From Capniomyces stellatus (taxonomy: Eukaryota > Kickxellomycota > Harpellomycetes > Harpellales > Legeriomycetaceae), in the NCBI GenBank assembly GCA_001661515.1, contig LUVW01000051.1, forward strand, positions 1 to 48,063: a stretch of DNA of 48,063 bases, given 5' to 3'. Below, in pieces: positions 10,518 to 20,488 of this stretch. Every line of letters starts with the position of its first letter. Within the stretch, counting starts at the first letter, position 1. Position numbers and translations under genes: made by a program. The notes beneath the pieces are model-generated. The model was not told the origin of the DNA, did no database searches, and saw nothing but the letters and a program-made list of their open reading frames with translations.

Positions 10518-11367
10518 CTACTGCTCAATTTCTATTAAATGGTGTTGTATCAATGCGTAGACGATATATTTTTTTGGCACAAGCAAGATGCATCTTGCAG
10601 GCAAAAATTGTAAAAAGAAAATATAAACCAGGGCTGTCTTGGTAACAAGTTCATGTAAATAACAGGTAAAGGTACGGCTTTTGTTGTCAGTTCTTGTGAA
10701 TCCCATACACATCAATATTCTCAATAAACAAGAAAGCACACAATGATTACCAAAACATAGCTATAAGGCCGACACCAACGTATTTTGTCTCTCGACAAAT
10801 TACTTACAAATAATCTGACACAAACATCAGGTATATCTCTGCATTTTTGTTGCGGACGCGTTCAGATCTCCAATTTAATGCCTTTGAGGTATGTATTTGG
10901 CGGAGTTTGCCCTGATAAAAACACCCCTATTTGTGTATTTATACTATTTATTGAGATTGCTGGGGGGGGGGGGGGGGNNNNNNNTGGGGGGGGGGGGGAG
11001 GTACTTTTTTATCTATTGGATTATTTACTTTTCAAAGTGAATTTGTTTTTGGTTATACACAATAAATGAACACTGGTGTCGATTGGTTTTTTTTTAAACC
11101 TCAAACTGTTGGCGAACTTAATATCTGTCATCAACACTTTGGGTTTATAGGTTTCATGTCAGTTTTGCTTTACACATGATCACAAATACAATGCATACGC
11201 TGTCACTGAGACCCAGTTGCAGGTTTTTAAGAACAATCAAAATTTTATAAAATACTATAATGTGATGGCAACCAACGATATATAATGGCAAAAGGAATAA
11301 TAATGCCAGTGATGACGATAACATGTTTTTGTGTAAGTAACATACTCTGGTGACCGAATTGTGACTG
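10518..11367 (-). CDS. Multi-span membrane protein of unknown family, interrupted by a gap
   Basis: Three minus-strand exons are visible. 11367-11176 is open with two hydrophobic helices (MLSSSLALLFLLPLYIVGCH, then a GLSDSVCIVFVIM segment) and a donor CAT|GTGTAAAG. 10911-10808 follows a CAG acceptor, is hydrophilic (KALNWRSERVRNKNAEIYLM) and ends TT|GTAAGT. 10719-10518 joins it exactly in phase and encodes a further hydrophobic region (VTKTALVYIFFLQFLPARCI) and the C-terminus (ALIQHHLIEIEQ, TAG). Between the first and second pieces lies the poly-G/N gap, so exons may be missing. The helix-loop-helix order at the N-side is compatible with a seven-helix receptor, but no family signature is visible. 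Only the last junction is well supported. Confidence 0.42.
10961..10999. other. Assembly gap in poly-G
   Basis: Seven N at 10978-10984 sit between two G runs. A homopolymer collapse or scaffold join inside a likely gene. Confidence 0.95.
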
Positions 11368-11385
11368 CTAAATAAAAATTAAATA

Positions 11386-11463
11386 AGTGGTTTTATTCAA
11401 GTAAAAAAAAAAAAAAAAAAAAAAAAATTTAANTGTTTTATTCAAGTAAAAAAAAAAAAAAAA
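11386..11463. other. Probable assembly artefact: duplicated contig end
   Basis: The phrase GTTTTATTCAAGTAAAA followed by poly-A occurs twice, at 11390 and again at 11435, separated by poly-A, TTTAA and a single N at 11433. This looks like two contig ends with an unmerged overlap rather than a real tandem duplication. Confidence 0.8.
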
Positions 11464-11985
11464 GACCAAGAATTTCAATATAAAGAACAAAAAACCAAGA
11501 TTTAATATGATCTTAGCTTATTTAAACATTAGTCGCTCCTGTGTTTAAACTTTAATTGCTTCAGCAACATTAAACTCAAAAAAAGGAAGCACATTGTGGC
11601 ATTTTAAAACAAAGCTAGACTTTGCAAATTCATCCAATGGGTAATGGGCATCGCAAAAAGATATATCACGATTATAATAAATGACCCTATTGAATGTTAG
11701 CTTGATTAGATTTTGTTTTAGCATTGTTTAGCTGCTGAATTTTATAACCTATAGGCGGAATATCTAATTTACAAACGAGATATTTGATTTACAAACAAAA
11801 CACTAGGTTTACTTGCTTTGAAAACCAAGAACAAGCCGCAACCTTTTTAGTTTCTTTAGAATATAGTTATAAATAGGTACTACTCTACTTTTGATTTCAT
11901 TTCCAACACTCGGTTTATTTTTATTCGCCTATTTAAAGGATACTTGAAATTGCTAGAGAAATCGGAACAACATAATAGATTCGAA

Positions 11986-13619
11986 ATGTCGCTGGGAAGC
12001 ATACCAAAGGCCGAGGAATTTATAAAAGCAGCGAAAAAAGCGTAAATTAGAACTACAGCAAAGATTCTAGTGGGAATAAAATTGCTGGCTGAATTGGAAA
12101 CGGAATTGAATTGAGATTGTAGATGCTTTTGCTCATAAGCAAAACGTAAAGTCAAATAGAGTTAATTCAAGATGAATTTGGTATAATATAGGAGCAAAAG
12201 CAGCTGGTTCTCCAAACCTGAATGGGAGCTTGCAGGGCAGTACTATGACAAAGCAGGTAATATTAAAAGATGTTCGACAATTTTGTAGTGTCCTGTTTGT
12301 GTGTGTTGAAAAGAAGAGGGTAAAAAAAAGCGAGAGAGTTTAATAGGAGAATTTGGATTTATTTTGATTTATTTGTCTGTTCTTTTTTTGATAAGGGATG
12401 GCGTATAAAGTGGCAGGTCAGCACAACAATGCGATAGATAGTTATATTAAAGCGGCCGATGCGTATAATAAGGTGTCATTGTAAGTTCTAGGAAATTGGT
12501 GTAAAGCATTATTATCAAAAAAATAAAATAAGTATGTGCATAGTAAAAGCAGTATAAAAACAAAGTAAATGATTGTAAATTACAGCTTATACTTTGCGGC
12601 AAAAGCAAACGAATCCGCAGGGCAGATTGCAGAGAAGAAATGCAACGATTTGGTATTTGCGATTGAGCAATATCAAAAGGCCTCAGACTTGTATTTGGCA
12701 ATTGGGAATATGCCTGATAGAGCAGCCGAACTTATGGCATTGGCAGGAAAGTAAGTACTGGAAAGCAATTTGAAAATAAAAGTAGACGGCAGAAAACAGA
12801 AAACAGAAACCAACAACAACAACAACGAGGTTGGCTGTAATATGTTGCTAATTAAATTCAATCAACCTAAAAATGATGTAGGCTATGCGAGGATGTGGAC
12901 GCTGAAAAGGCTATACAGCTCCATTTAAACGCATTGTCAATCTACGAAACTGAAAACCGAGGCAGGTTTGGAATCTCGGAGTTCAAACACACGGCTGGGT
13001 TCCTGGGGAAACGGAAAATGTATAGGGAGTCGGTTGAGGTGATGCAAAGGTTATCGGCTCAATGCGTCCAATTGAACAACAGGTTGGAGCTGAACCGCTC
13101 AAACCTAACTATTATTGTTTTGTTTTTGGCGTTAGGCGACGAAATTGAAGCCTCTAAACAGCTTGAAGTGTTTGCCACAAACTCCAACTTTCTTCGATCA
13201 AGCGAGATGGAGGCCGCAGATAAGTTATTGGCTGCATTTAAAGATTATGACCAAGAGCTGTTGGCCCAGGCTCTCCAGGACCAAACCTTCAACGACCTGG
13301 ACAGTACTGTAAGTGTATAGAATTATACTGCATCATTAAACATGCTTTATTGTTTTTTTTTTTGTTTTTTTTTCCATCCTTAAACTCACTGCGTACTTGA
13401 ATTGCTTTTTTTTACTCCTGCTTTTGCGACATTTAGTTTAGAAACATGGCGCGCTCTTTGACTGTTCCTGGAGGGAAAATCCCAAAGTCACATCAGGACC
13501 GTAACCTTGTTCCAAACAGCAATACCTTTTCTTCAAATGACAAAGAATCTGCTGGATTTACCAGCTTGCACCATCCTTCTCAAATCGAAGAGGATGACGA
13601 TGATGACGGGTTATTGTAG
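11986..13619 (+). CDS. NAPG: Gamma-SNAP (soluble NSF attachment protein), six exons, 326 aa
   Basis: SNAPs recruit the ATPase NSF/Sec18 to cis-SNARE complexes for disassembly after membrane fusion. Exons: 11986-12041, 12192-12256, 12396-12480, 12586-12750, 12882-13308 and 13437-13619; all joins are in phase (981 nt). Exon 3 uses an AAG acceptor. The product is the TPR-like alpha-solenoid: KPEWELAGQYYDKAG, NNAIDSYIKAADAY, ANESAGQIAEKK, AIEQYQKASDLYL, MPDRAAELMALAGK, VDAEKAIQLHLNALSIYE. It ends with FRNMARSLTVPGGKIPK and an acidic tail DDDDDGLL. The ARSLTVPGG block near the C-terminus and the VDxEKAIQL block mark gamma- rather than alpha/beta-SNAP. The terminal Leu-Leu-type end expected for stimulating NSF is present. 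Budding yeast has only the alpha-type Sec17. Confidence 0.92.
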
Positions 13620-14418
13620 ACGTTTTTGTATTCTTTATCTTTCTTTCATTTTGCTTTAGAGTGTTTAATTAGGTGTACTTCTATACCCCTGTCTTTGTTT
13701 TAATACTGGTACAGACGCCTCCTGATTTACTCCTGGTTCAGGAACTTTTTTTTTATGTCCACATTTTTCTTATTCTATCCTCCATCGATCTTTACTACAA
13801 GTCAATAATAAAATTGGCCTAACATAAACAATATCATTGCATATTTGAATCAATAGTACTATAGGTTTTATTGGACCGAATCATGCCGATCCTTTTGGTT
13901 AATTTCCAGATCGGCCAAAGGATTTACATTTTGTTCTTAAACTATAACTCTGTGATGACTCTTTTCTGGGTTTATTCTTTTTTTCCTTCTTGGAGATAAT
14001 CCATTTGGATCTTTTTAACGTAGTTACATAGCGCCACTCATTTTAGGCCAAAAGTGGGATTATTGCCGAGTAGTTGGAAATCAAAAAATAAGGCACAATT
14101 TGATCATCAGATTGAACTCAATACACGGAACCACGAGCTTTTGATGATGTAGAATGTATTGCGACTGTGCCTGAGTAAAATCGGCTTAGTATCGAAAATA
14201 AAAAAAATACAATAATAGTATGTAGAAGAAAAAAGGGCAAGAAGAAAACAAGCGGTACACTGTAGCCAACTGACTTATCCCTTTACTTGACTTTGACTTT
14301 GACTTTGACTTTGATTTTGACTTTATGGCTCTGGATAGTCAAAAAAAATTATCCAATTATACTTTATCAATCTACTTATTTGCACTTTCTGTTGTTTAAA
14401 AGCTGTACATGACTTTTT
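13620..14418. other. Intergenic, gamma-SNAP 3' flank
   Basis: No coding segment defended. A weak hairpin (ATCCTTTTGG with CCAAAGGAT) lies at about 13890-13925 and a GACTTT repeat at 14287-14325. Confidence 0.45.
14287..14325. repeat. (GACTTT)n hexanucleotide repeat
   Basis: Six units with one T substitution, in intergenic sequence. Confidence 0.9.
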
Positions 14419-14956
14419 TTAAATAAAAAAGGCAATACAAAGCACACATAAAACCAACAAGTCTTGTGACGGGTGGTTATAGTTGTGTACAATCGCTTGT
14501 GGTATTTTGAAAAACTCTAGCATGTCGCCATATAGTTCAGGAATATTAAAATTTTCAATTGTGCGACAATTCTCGAAATAACTTTTTTGCTTCAACAAAC
14601 AGTTCTAAATTCGCGATTACACAAAATGAGATTGAATGAAAATGCTGCTATTATTTCGATTAAAAAAAGTAAATGCTACTATTTAATTTCTAATCTTTAA
14701 TTTTATTTTCTGCTTTTTTACTTTGACAGTTTTTTTGTAATAGTGTCACAAATTTATTCTATACCATAATTAGTTGCCTTTACTTGGAAAAGCAAACATC
14801 TAAACAATGGCATACACTGGTGTTATTCTATAGTGACATATATACAGGATATAACACGACGAGGTTCAATAGTTTCGACAATGATGCGTGGTGCTTGAAC
14901 ATCCTTTCATCGTTGCAATTATAGCCATTGCAGCTTATTATTATCATAACAATAGC
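14419..14956 (-). CDS. Unknown small protein with hydrophobic C-terminus, last two exons
   Basis: The minus-strand last exon 14604-14419 follows a TTTAG acceptor and is open for 61 codons to TAA. It includes KQKSYFENCRTIENFNIPEL, GDMLEFFKIPQAIVHNYNHP and a hydrophobic tail LLVLCVLCIAFFI. The exon upstream, 14956-14846 (SCNGYNCNDERMFKHH, LLNLVVLYP), ends at a GTATAT donor and joins it in phase 0. An ATG at 14947 would give a 95-residue protein. If it is not the start, more exons lie 5'. The end resembles a tail anchor or a last transmembrane helix. No family was recognised. Confidence 0.42.
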
Positions 14957-16470
14957 TTAAGATATACAACTTTGTTTTCAGAACTGAAGTTGGCTATTCA
15001 GCCGAGATTCTATTGAGAAGCTATTAGAATGAAACATAGTAAGCAAGCGAATCAAAAACAGGCCTTTGTAAAATCAATAAAAATAAAATAGCACTTTGAG
15101 CTTTAAAATTGCCCTCTTTGAATCTCAATAATAATACATGGCTTCCCAGTTTATATAATTTATGGCTACTAATTACGTTAAATGGTGGGACTAGAGAATG
15201 TGTTAAGGTTGGGTGATTCATATATCATTATGCTATTGGCAGGAGGCATATCGATAGTAAAACAAAAGCCAAAACAAAAATGTTGATTGATTAATAGCGT
15301 GATTCTACTAGTAAAGCTGAAATTAATTCTACAGAACTTCTGAGCTTTTTTCGAGAATTTTTTTCGCTTGAAAATACAAAAGCCGAAAATAATTTTATTA
15401 AAGTGTTTAGATTGAGTGAATACAATCGTAGGGCATTAGTAAGATTGTAAGACCAGTATCTAAAAAACGAAAATATTTTAACAATAAAAAAAAAGCAAAG
15501 GCATTATTGCTTAAAATAAAAGAAATAATAATAGCTAATGGACACACATCATGATTACAAATAATGACTAGGATGTAAAAATAAATTATTTGTAATTCGT
15601 GACTCAAAAGGACTTTGAGCTTCAAGGTGCCATGTTTCGAAAAGCTGCAACACTATTACAAACTATGTGTCTTTGTACTAGCCAGATGAAAGAAATAAAG
15701 CAAAAAAAAACTTGTAGTTTATCAATAAACCAGAAAAAACAGTCGAGAATGAAATAAGCAAATGGCATTCTAGACAGCTAACAAAGCAATACCTAGCTAC
15801 CAAAGAAAACGCTTTAAAAGGGTGTAGAAGCTACCAAATCGAGTAAAGTTATGAAAGTGAATGGGAATTTGATAAACAAATGATTGATCGAAGGGATGTT
15901 GGCTAATAGAGTCATTTATCATATCAAAATGACACAGTGCTTTATAGTATTTTTATGGTATTGTTTGATATTGTATGTTTTGTAGTGTTGGTTCTGTTGC
16001 TGATAAACCACATAAATAAAATAAATAATAAACAAATGATCAATTTCTATCAATTAATTTATTCATGTAGTTTAATGGCAACAGTCAGCATAACATAACA
16101 TCGTAAAACATACAATAAGCATATATATAGTGTAAAACAATATTGTATAAACCTGAGCTTTAAATTACATAATGTTCGTGCTAAAAGTTACAAAAAAAAC
16201 AAAAAAAAAACAAAGGATAAGAACACGCATATACACGTCAAAAATAAATGCGATTAGCAGAAACTGCACATGAAAACATCGACTTTTTTTTTTTATAATT
16301 CGTAAACGTCGTTTTTTGGACGTCAATCTGGCTTCTAACTAGTGTTTTTTTTGTTTACGGTTTTATAGTACGAAAATACTTGTTTTTCAAAATGAACAAT
16401 AAGCAAGATATGCTTTGTTTATTTTATAGAAAAAATACAGGGCAAGTTTAAACTTTTTTTTATTGAGATC
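14957..16470. other. Intergenic region, nothing recognised
   Basis: About 1.5 kb of AT-rich sequence. The open frames at 15024-15221 and 15407-15625 (minus) have no start, splice or compositional support. Confidence 0.4.
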
Positions 16471-17643
16471 TTAAACTAGATTTTTGGTGCTATCAGAAGT
16501 GTCATAAAGTTTATAGGTGTTCTCGGGGTCATTAAAGAGACCAAATATACTGGGGGGGTACTGCCGCTGGCTTTGGATATTTTCTAGCGTCATGTGCTGC
16601 TTGAAGTTTTTGTTTTTTTTGCCAATAGTTAGTCCCAGAGCATCGCAGAACCGATTTAGTTTAGACTTTGTCTTTTTTGACGAGCTGTTGGAAATAGTGT
16701 TGATGTTTGAGTCATTGTAAGTTAGGTGGCTATTTTGGTTGTCAAACTCTTTAAAGTCGGTCCTACTGCTTGCGTTGGTTTTGTAGTTGGCAGACAGACT
16801 CAGCGATGTTTTGCTCAACGTCTTTTCCGACTTGTTGCTTTTGTAAAAGGCGTCAAAGTAGCCTCTGTACATATGTTCGCCTATTCGGGTCTTAAATTTG
16901 CTTAATGTATTGTATTTTCGACCCGCCGCTTTCTTATCATATACCTTGATGGTGTCACAGGTAAAGAAGCTGTCTTCGTTGGACTCTGTACTTAGTTTTT
17001 TTGCCTTCAACGACTTGATGTAGTCCAGGCCATCTGTAGTAGAGCAGTCCGAAATAATGGATTTGGAGCATGAATTTCGCGCCAAGGAACTGCTAATTGA
17101 CTCGTCGCTGGATAGCGAGGATAGCTTCCGTGCTAGCCTTTTGTAATTCATCCTACTACTGGCTCTGGTGTGCGGCACTCCACAATCCAAACTTCCCAGC
17201 TGAACGCAGCTTTTCGCCTCCAAATTACTATACATTTGTTTTTTTTTGCTGGCATTGTTATGTTTGAGCATGTGTTCTGTGTTTATCTCGTCGCTAAAGT
17301 ATAGCAGAACTTGCGGCATGTCTCCTATTGGTGGCCCTGACACCGATCTCTGGCTGCCAGTGACTGTTTTTGCCGAGCTGGAAATAGATAGCGACGTGCC
17401 AATGTTGCTGTATGACTTTTTGCTTGATAGCTTCCTACTCTTTTCACTTCCTTGTCGACTGAGATAATCAAGCACCATTGGCTCATCATATGGGCTGGGC
17501 AACGCTAGAGTATACGGATTTCTCGTCACCAATTTCACAGTTTCGCAAAATATACACTTGCATACCACGTGGCAGCTACAGCTGCAGTTTGGGTTCTCTA
17601 GACAGCATACACCGCCCCACCCACGACACTTTTTGCATCCCAT
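16471..17643 (-). CDS. Unknown Ser/Lys-rich protein with a cysteine-rich N-terminal knuckle, 390 aa
   Basis: Single uninterrupted frame from ATG (17643) to TAG (16471). Ten cysteines and one histidine fall in the first 33 residues (MGCKKCRGWGGVCC, then NCSCSCHVVCKCIFC). This would suit one or more zinc sites or a disulfide knot. The start MGC is also the context seen in N-myristoylated, palmitoylated proteins, so membrane anchoring is conceivable. The remaining 350 residues are low in hydrophobics, rich in Ser, Lys and Asn, with no transmembrane helix and no repeat (KLSSLSSDESISSSLA, TKSKLNRFCDALGLTIGKKN). Disorder is likely. There is no homology I can name. Start choice is the first ATG, immediately followed by the Cys cluster. 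Confidence 0.72.
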   Translation of the reverse strand: MGCKKCRGWGGVCCLENPNCSCSCHVVCKCIFCETVKLVTRNPYTLALPSPYDEPMVLDYLSRQGSEKSRKLSSKKSYSNIGTSLSISSSAKTVTGSQRSVSGPPIGDMPQVLLYFSDEINTEHMLKHNNASKKKQMYSNLEAKSCVQLGSLDCGVPHTRASSRMNYKRLARKLSSLSSDESISSSLARNSCSKSIISDCSTTDGLDYIKSLKAKKLSTESNEDSFFTCDTIKVYDKKAAGRKYNTLSKFKTRIGEHMYRGYFDAFYKSNKSEKTLSKTSLSLSANYKTNASSRTDFKEFDNQNSHLTYNDSNINTISNSSSKKTKSKLNRFCDALGLTIGKKNKNFKQHMTLENIQSQRQYPPSIFGLFNDPENTYKLYDTSDSTKNLV

Positions 17644-18178
17644 TTTTTATTTGTGCGATCCCTATCCCGAACTATTGTTTCTAAAGTATATGACCTTTGT
17701 ACACTAGACCTGTCAGTGTTTGAATTTGTGCAGCACCTCTTTTAGAACTCTAACTGCAAACAGAACACGACTACAAAACTATCTTTAAGCTTGTACTAGA
17801 ATGTAATCTAATCTAGTATAAATACAACTCTAATTATGAATATGAATACAAATATGAGAGCAAATATTATGAATGCAAATTTACTTTATAAAGCTTAAAT
17901 TTGAATGTATACTATGCAATATCTAAGAGATTTCTGGTTCTTATGGAAAAAGAAAAACAAAAAACTTTGGTCTAATTGTGGATTATTAATACTATTCATT
18001 TCATTTTTCTTCTTTCAGTCAACAAACGGACAAATACAAATACAAATACAGATACAAATACAAATACAAACACACATACACATACACATACACTTTGCTG
18101 AAAGAGCTAAAACCCAAATGTATTAGTTGAAATTAACGCATGTCTATGGCAAATACATTTATTTAGCCAGATTTAAGC
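17644..18178. other. Intergenic with hexanucleotide tract
   Basis: No coding segment supported. The open frame at 17905-18126 (plus) is mostly repeat translation. Confidence 0.45.
18016..18092. repeat. (ACAAAT)n passing into (ACACAT)n
   Basis: Compound hexanucleotide repeat, about 12 units in all, plus strand orientation. Confidence 0.93.
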
Positions 18179-18490
18179 CTACTCGAGCCAAAGTCGCACT
18201 TTGATGGTTTTGGAGAACGAGTCTTCTGCTTCTTTTAAACATTATCCACCCAATTTACAAATTGCTCGAATTAACGGCTTTGATTCCCATTGAATTTCGA
18301 TTTTCCAAGAACCCCACCAATCTCCAACCAACCTTACGTTTTAATGAACCTATTTTACAACTTTTATTAAAATCAATTTTTCTGTGCCTGATACTGCTTT
18401 ACTTTCAAGTAGTACTGGTCTAATTTGTTTGTCTAATTTGCTCTTTTTTCTCTTCTCTCTTTCACAGCTTCTCTCTTCCTTTTTTCAATA
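18179..18490 (-). CDS. C-terminal exons of an unrecognised minus-strand gene
   Basis: Three coding-like segments are seen. About 18487-18365 is highly charged, then regular (KKSKLDKQIRPVLLESKAVS, then TEKLILIK). About 18355-18265 contains RKVGWRLVGFLENRNSMGIK and ends before a GTAAAT donor. 18235-18179 contains KEAEDSFSKTIKVRLWLE and ends with TAG. Splice phases between them are not all consistent, so the exact model is open. Confidence 0.33.
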
Positions 18491-18744
18491 CTGGCCTAAT
18501 TTAGTTTTTTGTGAAACCAAAAATATTTATAATACCTACCTATTGCCAAAGCAACACCAAAACCAATTTGCAATGTTATTACGTCTTATTTATCATTAGT
18601 GTCGCTTTTGTTATCAATTAAAAGCGGTTTGGCGTTTTCGATTTACATTGGCTTTAATTATGTTTCCAGTTTTAAATCCTCTTTTTTTTCTTCTTTTCTT
18701 TACCCATTTGTCTTGAATCCACCTGTTTTATTTTATGCTCTTTC

Positions 18745-19240
18745 TCGATTTTGCAAATCCTTTGATTGCTGATTGTTTTTCGCTGTCACTCTGGCGATTG
18801 TACGTTACACACATGAAAATATCCTTTCCCCTCTCTACTACTATAACTGCATTAGTATGGAAAACTTGCTCTACAAATCAAAGCGCTCGCCCCCCGCTTG
18901 AAGTATGAACGGGAAAGAAATAATATAAAAAAAAAGTTGCGTGCAAAAAGTTACATACAACGATTGCAATAGTTGCAATAATAACAATATCAAAACTTGC
19001 TTGATTTCTAACGTTGAAAATCATAAAAGTCAAAATAATAAAAGTATCCTGAGTCCGGTTTATTTGACTATACTTCAATCCATCTTCATCCTGAATTCCG
19101 CGCCTCAATCATTTTTGCTATATGTGCTTTGATTCCCAGGCCCGCTTTTGTTTCATTGTTTGTTGGACATTTAGCTTTGTCCAGGCATCTGAACCACGCA
19201 CCGCATATATAGGCTGCTAACAACAATGTCATAGCGGGTT
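18745..19240 (-). CDS. Exons of a probable membrane protein (may belong with 19736-20488)
   Basis: Minus-strand open pieces: 19230-19110 begins MTLLLAAYICGAWFRCLDKA and continues hydrophilic. 19130-18965 holds INRTQDTFIILTFMIFN and SFDIVIIATIAIV, ending at a strong GTATGT donor. 18880-18747 follows a TTTGTAG acceptor, is open and hydrophilic (TNAVIVVERGKDIFMCVTYN, SDSEKQSAIKGFAKSRKSIK) and ends with TAA. If collinear with the exons at 19.7-20.5 kb these would be helices 5-7 and a cytoplasmic tail of a seven-helix receptor. The first two pieces overlap in different frames, so a junction or a sequence error is unresolved. Confidence 0.3.
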
Positions 19241-19735
19241 TTCTCTCTTAGTTCTACTAGAACCTCACTTTACTTTTAAACATGACTGAACAGGTCTACT
19301 TTTGACTAAGGATATACTTCACTTTAAACAAACACTATTGGGTATAGCAGGTCACCGTTTTTGCATTACAATTAGTAAAAATATGATTTCGATAAAACTG
19401 AATTGGCTATAACTAATGCTTCTTTGATGGGTTTTCAGCTTTACTTTCAAATTTAGATCAAGCCTTGTGAGTGAATTGTTTCTTTTTTTTGATTTAATAA
19501 TCTCGACCTGTACAAAAATTGGCTAAAAGTATCGGCTTGCTGCACTATTTCAGCAGCTATGCTTTACCGCTAAAATTAAATTAGTAATTGGTGCGCAACC
19601 TTTGCTCATCTAACACAAACACAAACAAGAAAATAGATCAATTTCAAGTCCTTTAATTTATCTCACTTGAAGCCAATTCCAGTAGTTTTTTTTAAAAAAA
19701 ATCCATTTACTTAACAATATCAATAAAAGGCTTAC

Positions 19736-20488
19736 CAATGAGTACAACCAAAAGCACTTGAATCTATCACTTGAATTATAACATAACACCTCCGGATCTT
19801 GATGCTCAAATTTCGCCAGACACCACTAGTAAGAGCAGTTGGCATTAAACACTAAAGATTGAAGGAAAGAAAAAAAATCGATGGTGCTGGAACTTTACAA
19901 AAATGACACTTGGAGTTTGTGGTATAACTTTACCAGTGCTAAAGTTTTGGGATTGTACGTTCAACTTACAAACAAAACCGTGGCGAAAGTGGACATGTAT
20001 GCGTAAAGCACAATAGCACACACGATAAAGCCTACGTACAAGTGGGCTACTTGAAAAGCAAAATTTTTAGTTATATTGCTGGCATTTAGGGCTTTAGTCT
20101 TGGTTTAACTTTAACTTTTTTTTTTAGCTTTTTTTAGTTTTAGTTTTAGTTTTAGTTTTAGTTTTAGTTTTAGCTTTAACTTTAACTTTAACTTTAACTT
20201 TAACTTTAACTTTAACTTTTTTTTTAGCTTTTTTTTCTAGCCTTTCTTTGTAAATTAGTTTATATTTTAGATTTGGCACTATATTTCTCTTAAATAAAAA
20301 ATGTAAACAATCGAGTGTTCTAGAAATAGAAGTATTAATCCAACTTGGCTATTTGTAGTTACTAGCTGGTACACCATTTTTGTACCAATACATTCCCAGC
20401 CCACGTCATAATATCTCGGGCCATCAGCAGCATATACGCAGTAAAAGCTAATGAGAAAATAATACGCTATCCAGGCATGCAAGAGTTA
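19736..20488 (-). CDS. Possible seven-helix receptor, helix 3 to helix 5 region
   Basis: Three exons join in phase on the minus strand. 20488-20386 is a hydrophobic helix (MHAWIAYYFLISFYCVYAAD) then RYYDVGWECI, ending G|GTACAA. About 20049-19970 holds HLYVGFIVCAIVLYAYMSTF and ends at GTAAGT. 19825-19736 begins at the codon WC, has a hydrophilic Cys-containing loop (WCLAKFEHQDPEVLCYNSSD) then RFKCFWLYSL, and ends at GTAAGC. The order helix, basic/Tyr-rich loop with GW, helix, then WC-loop and RFxxFWLY is what cAMP-receptor/Frizzled-like family receptors show between helices 3 and 5. The first two and last helices were not located with confidence. This is inference from pattern, not homology search. 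Confidence 0.35.
20100..20262. repeat. (TTTAGT)n then (TTTAAC)n hexanucleotide arrays
   Basis: About seven TTTAGT-type units followed by about nine TTTAAC-type units, flanked by poly-T. It would lie in an intron of the putative receptor gene. It is not the fungal telomere repeat TTAGGG. Confidence 0.92.

Noticed and set aside
13880..13930. Small inverted repeat ATCCTTTTGG / CCAAAGGAT
   Set aside because: Short and imperfect; expected by chance in a window of this size.
17905..18126. Plus-strand 73-codon frame with QIQIQI and HIHIHI
   Set aside because: Repeat translation with no splice or conservation support.
20100..20262. Interstitial telomere-like array
   Set aside because: The units are TTTAGT and TTTAAC, not TTAGGG or a known variant, and they grade into poly-T.
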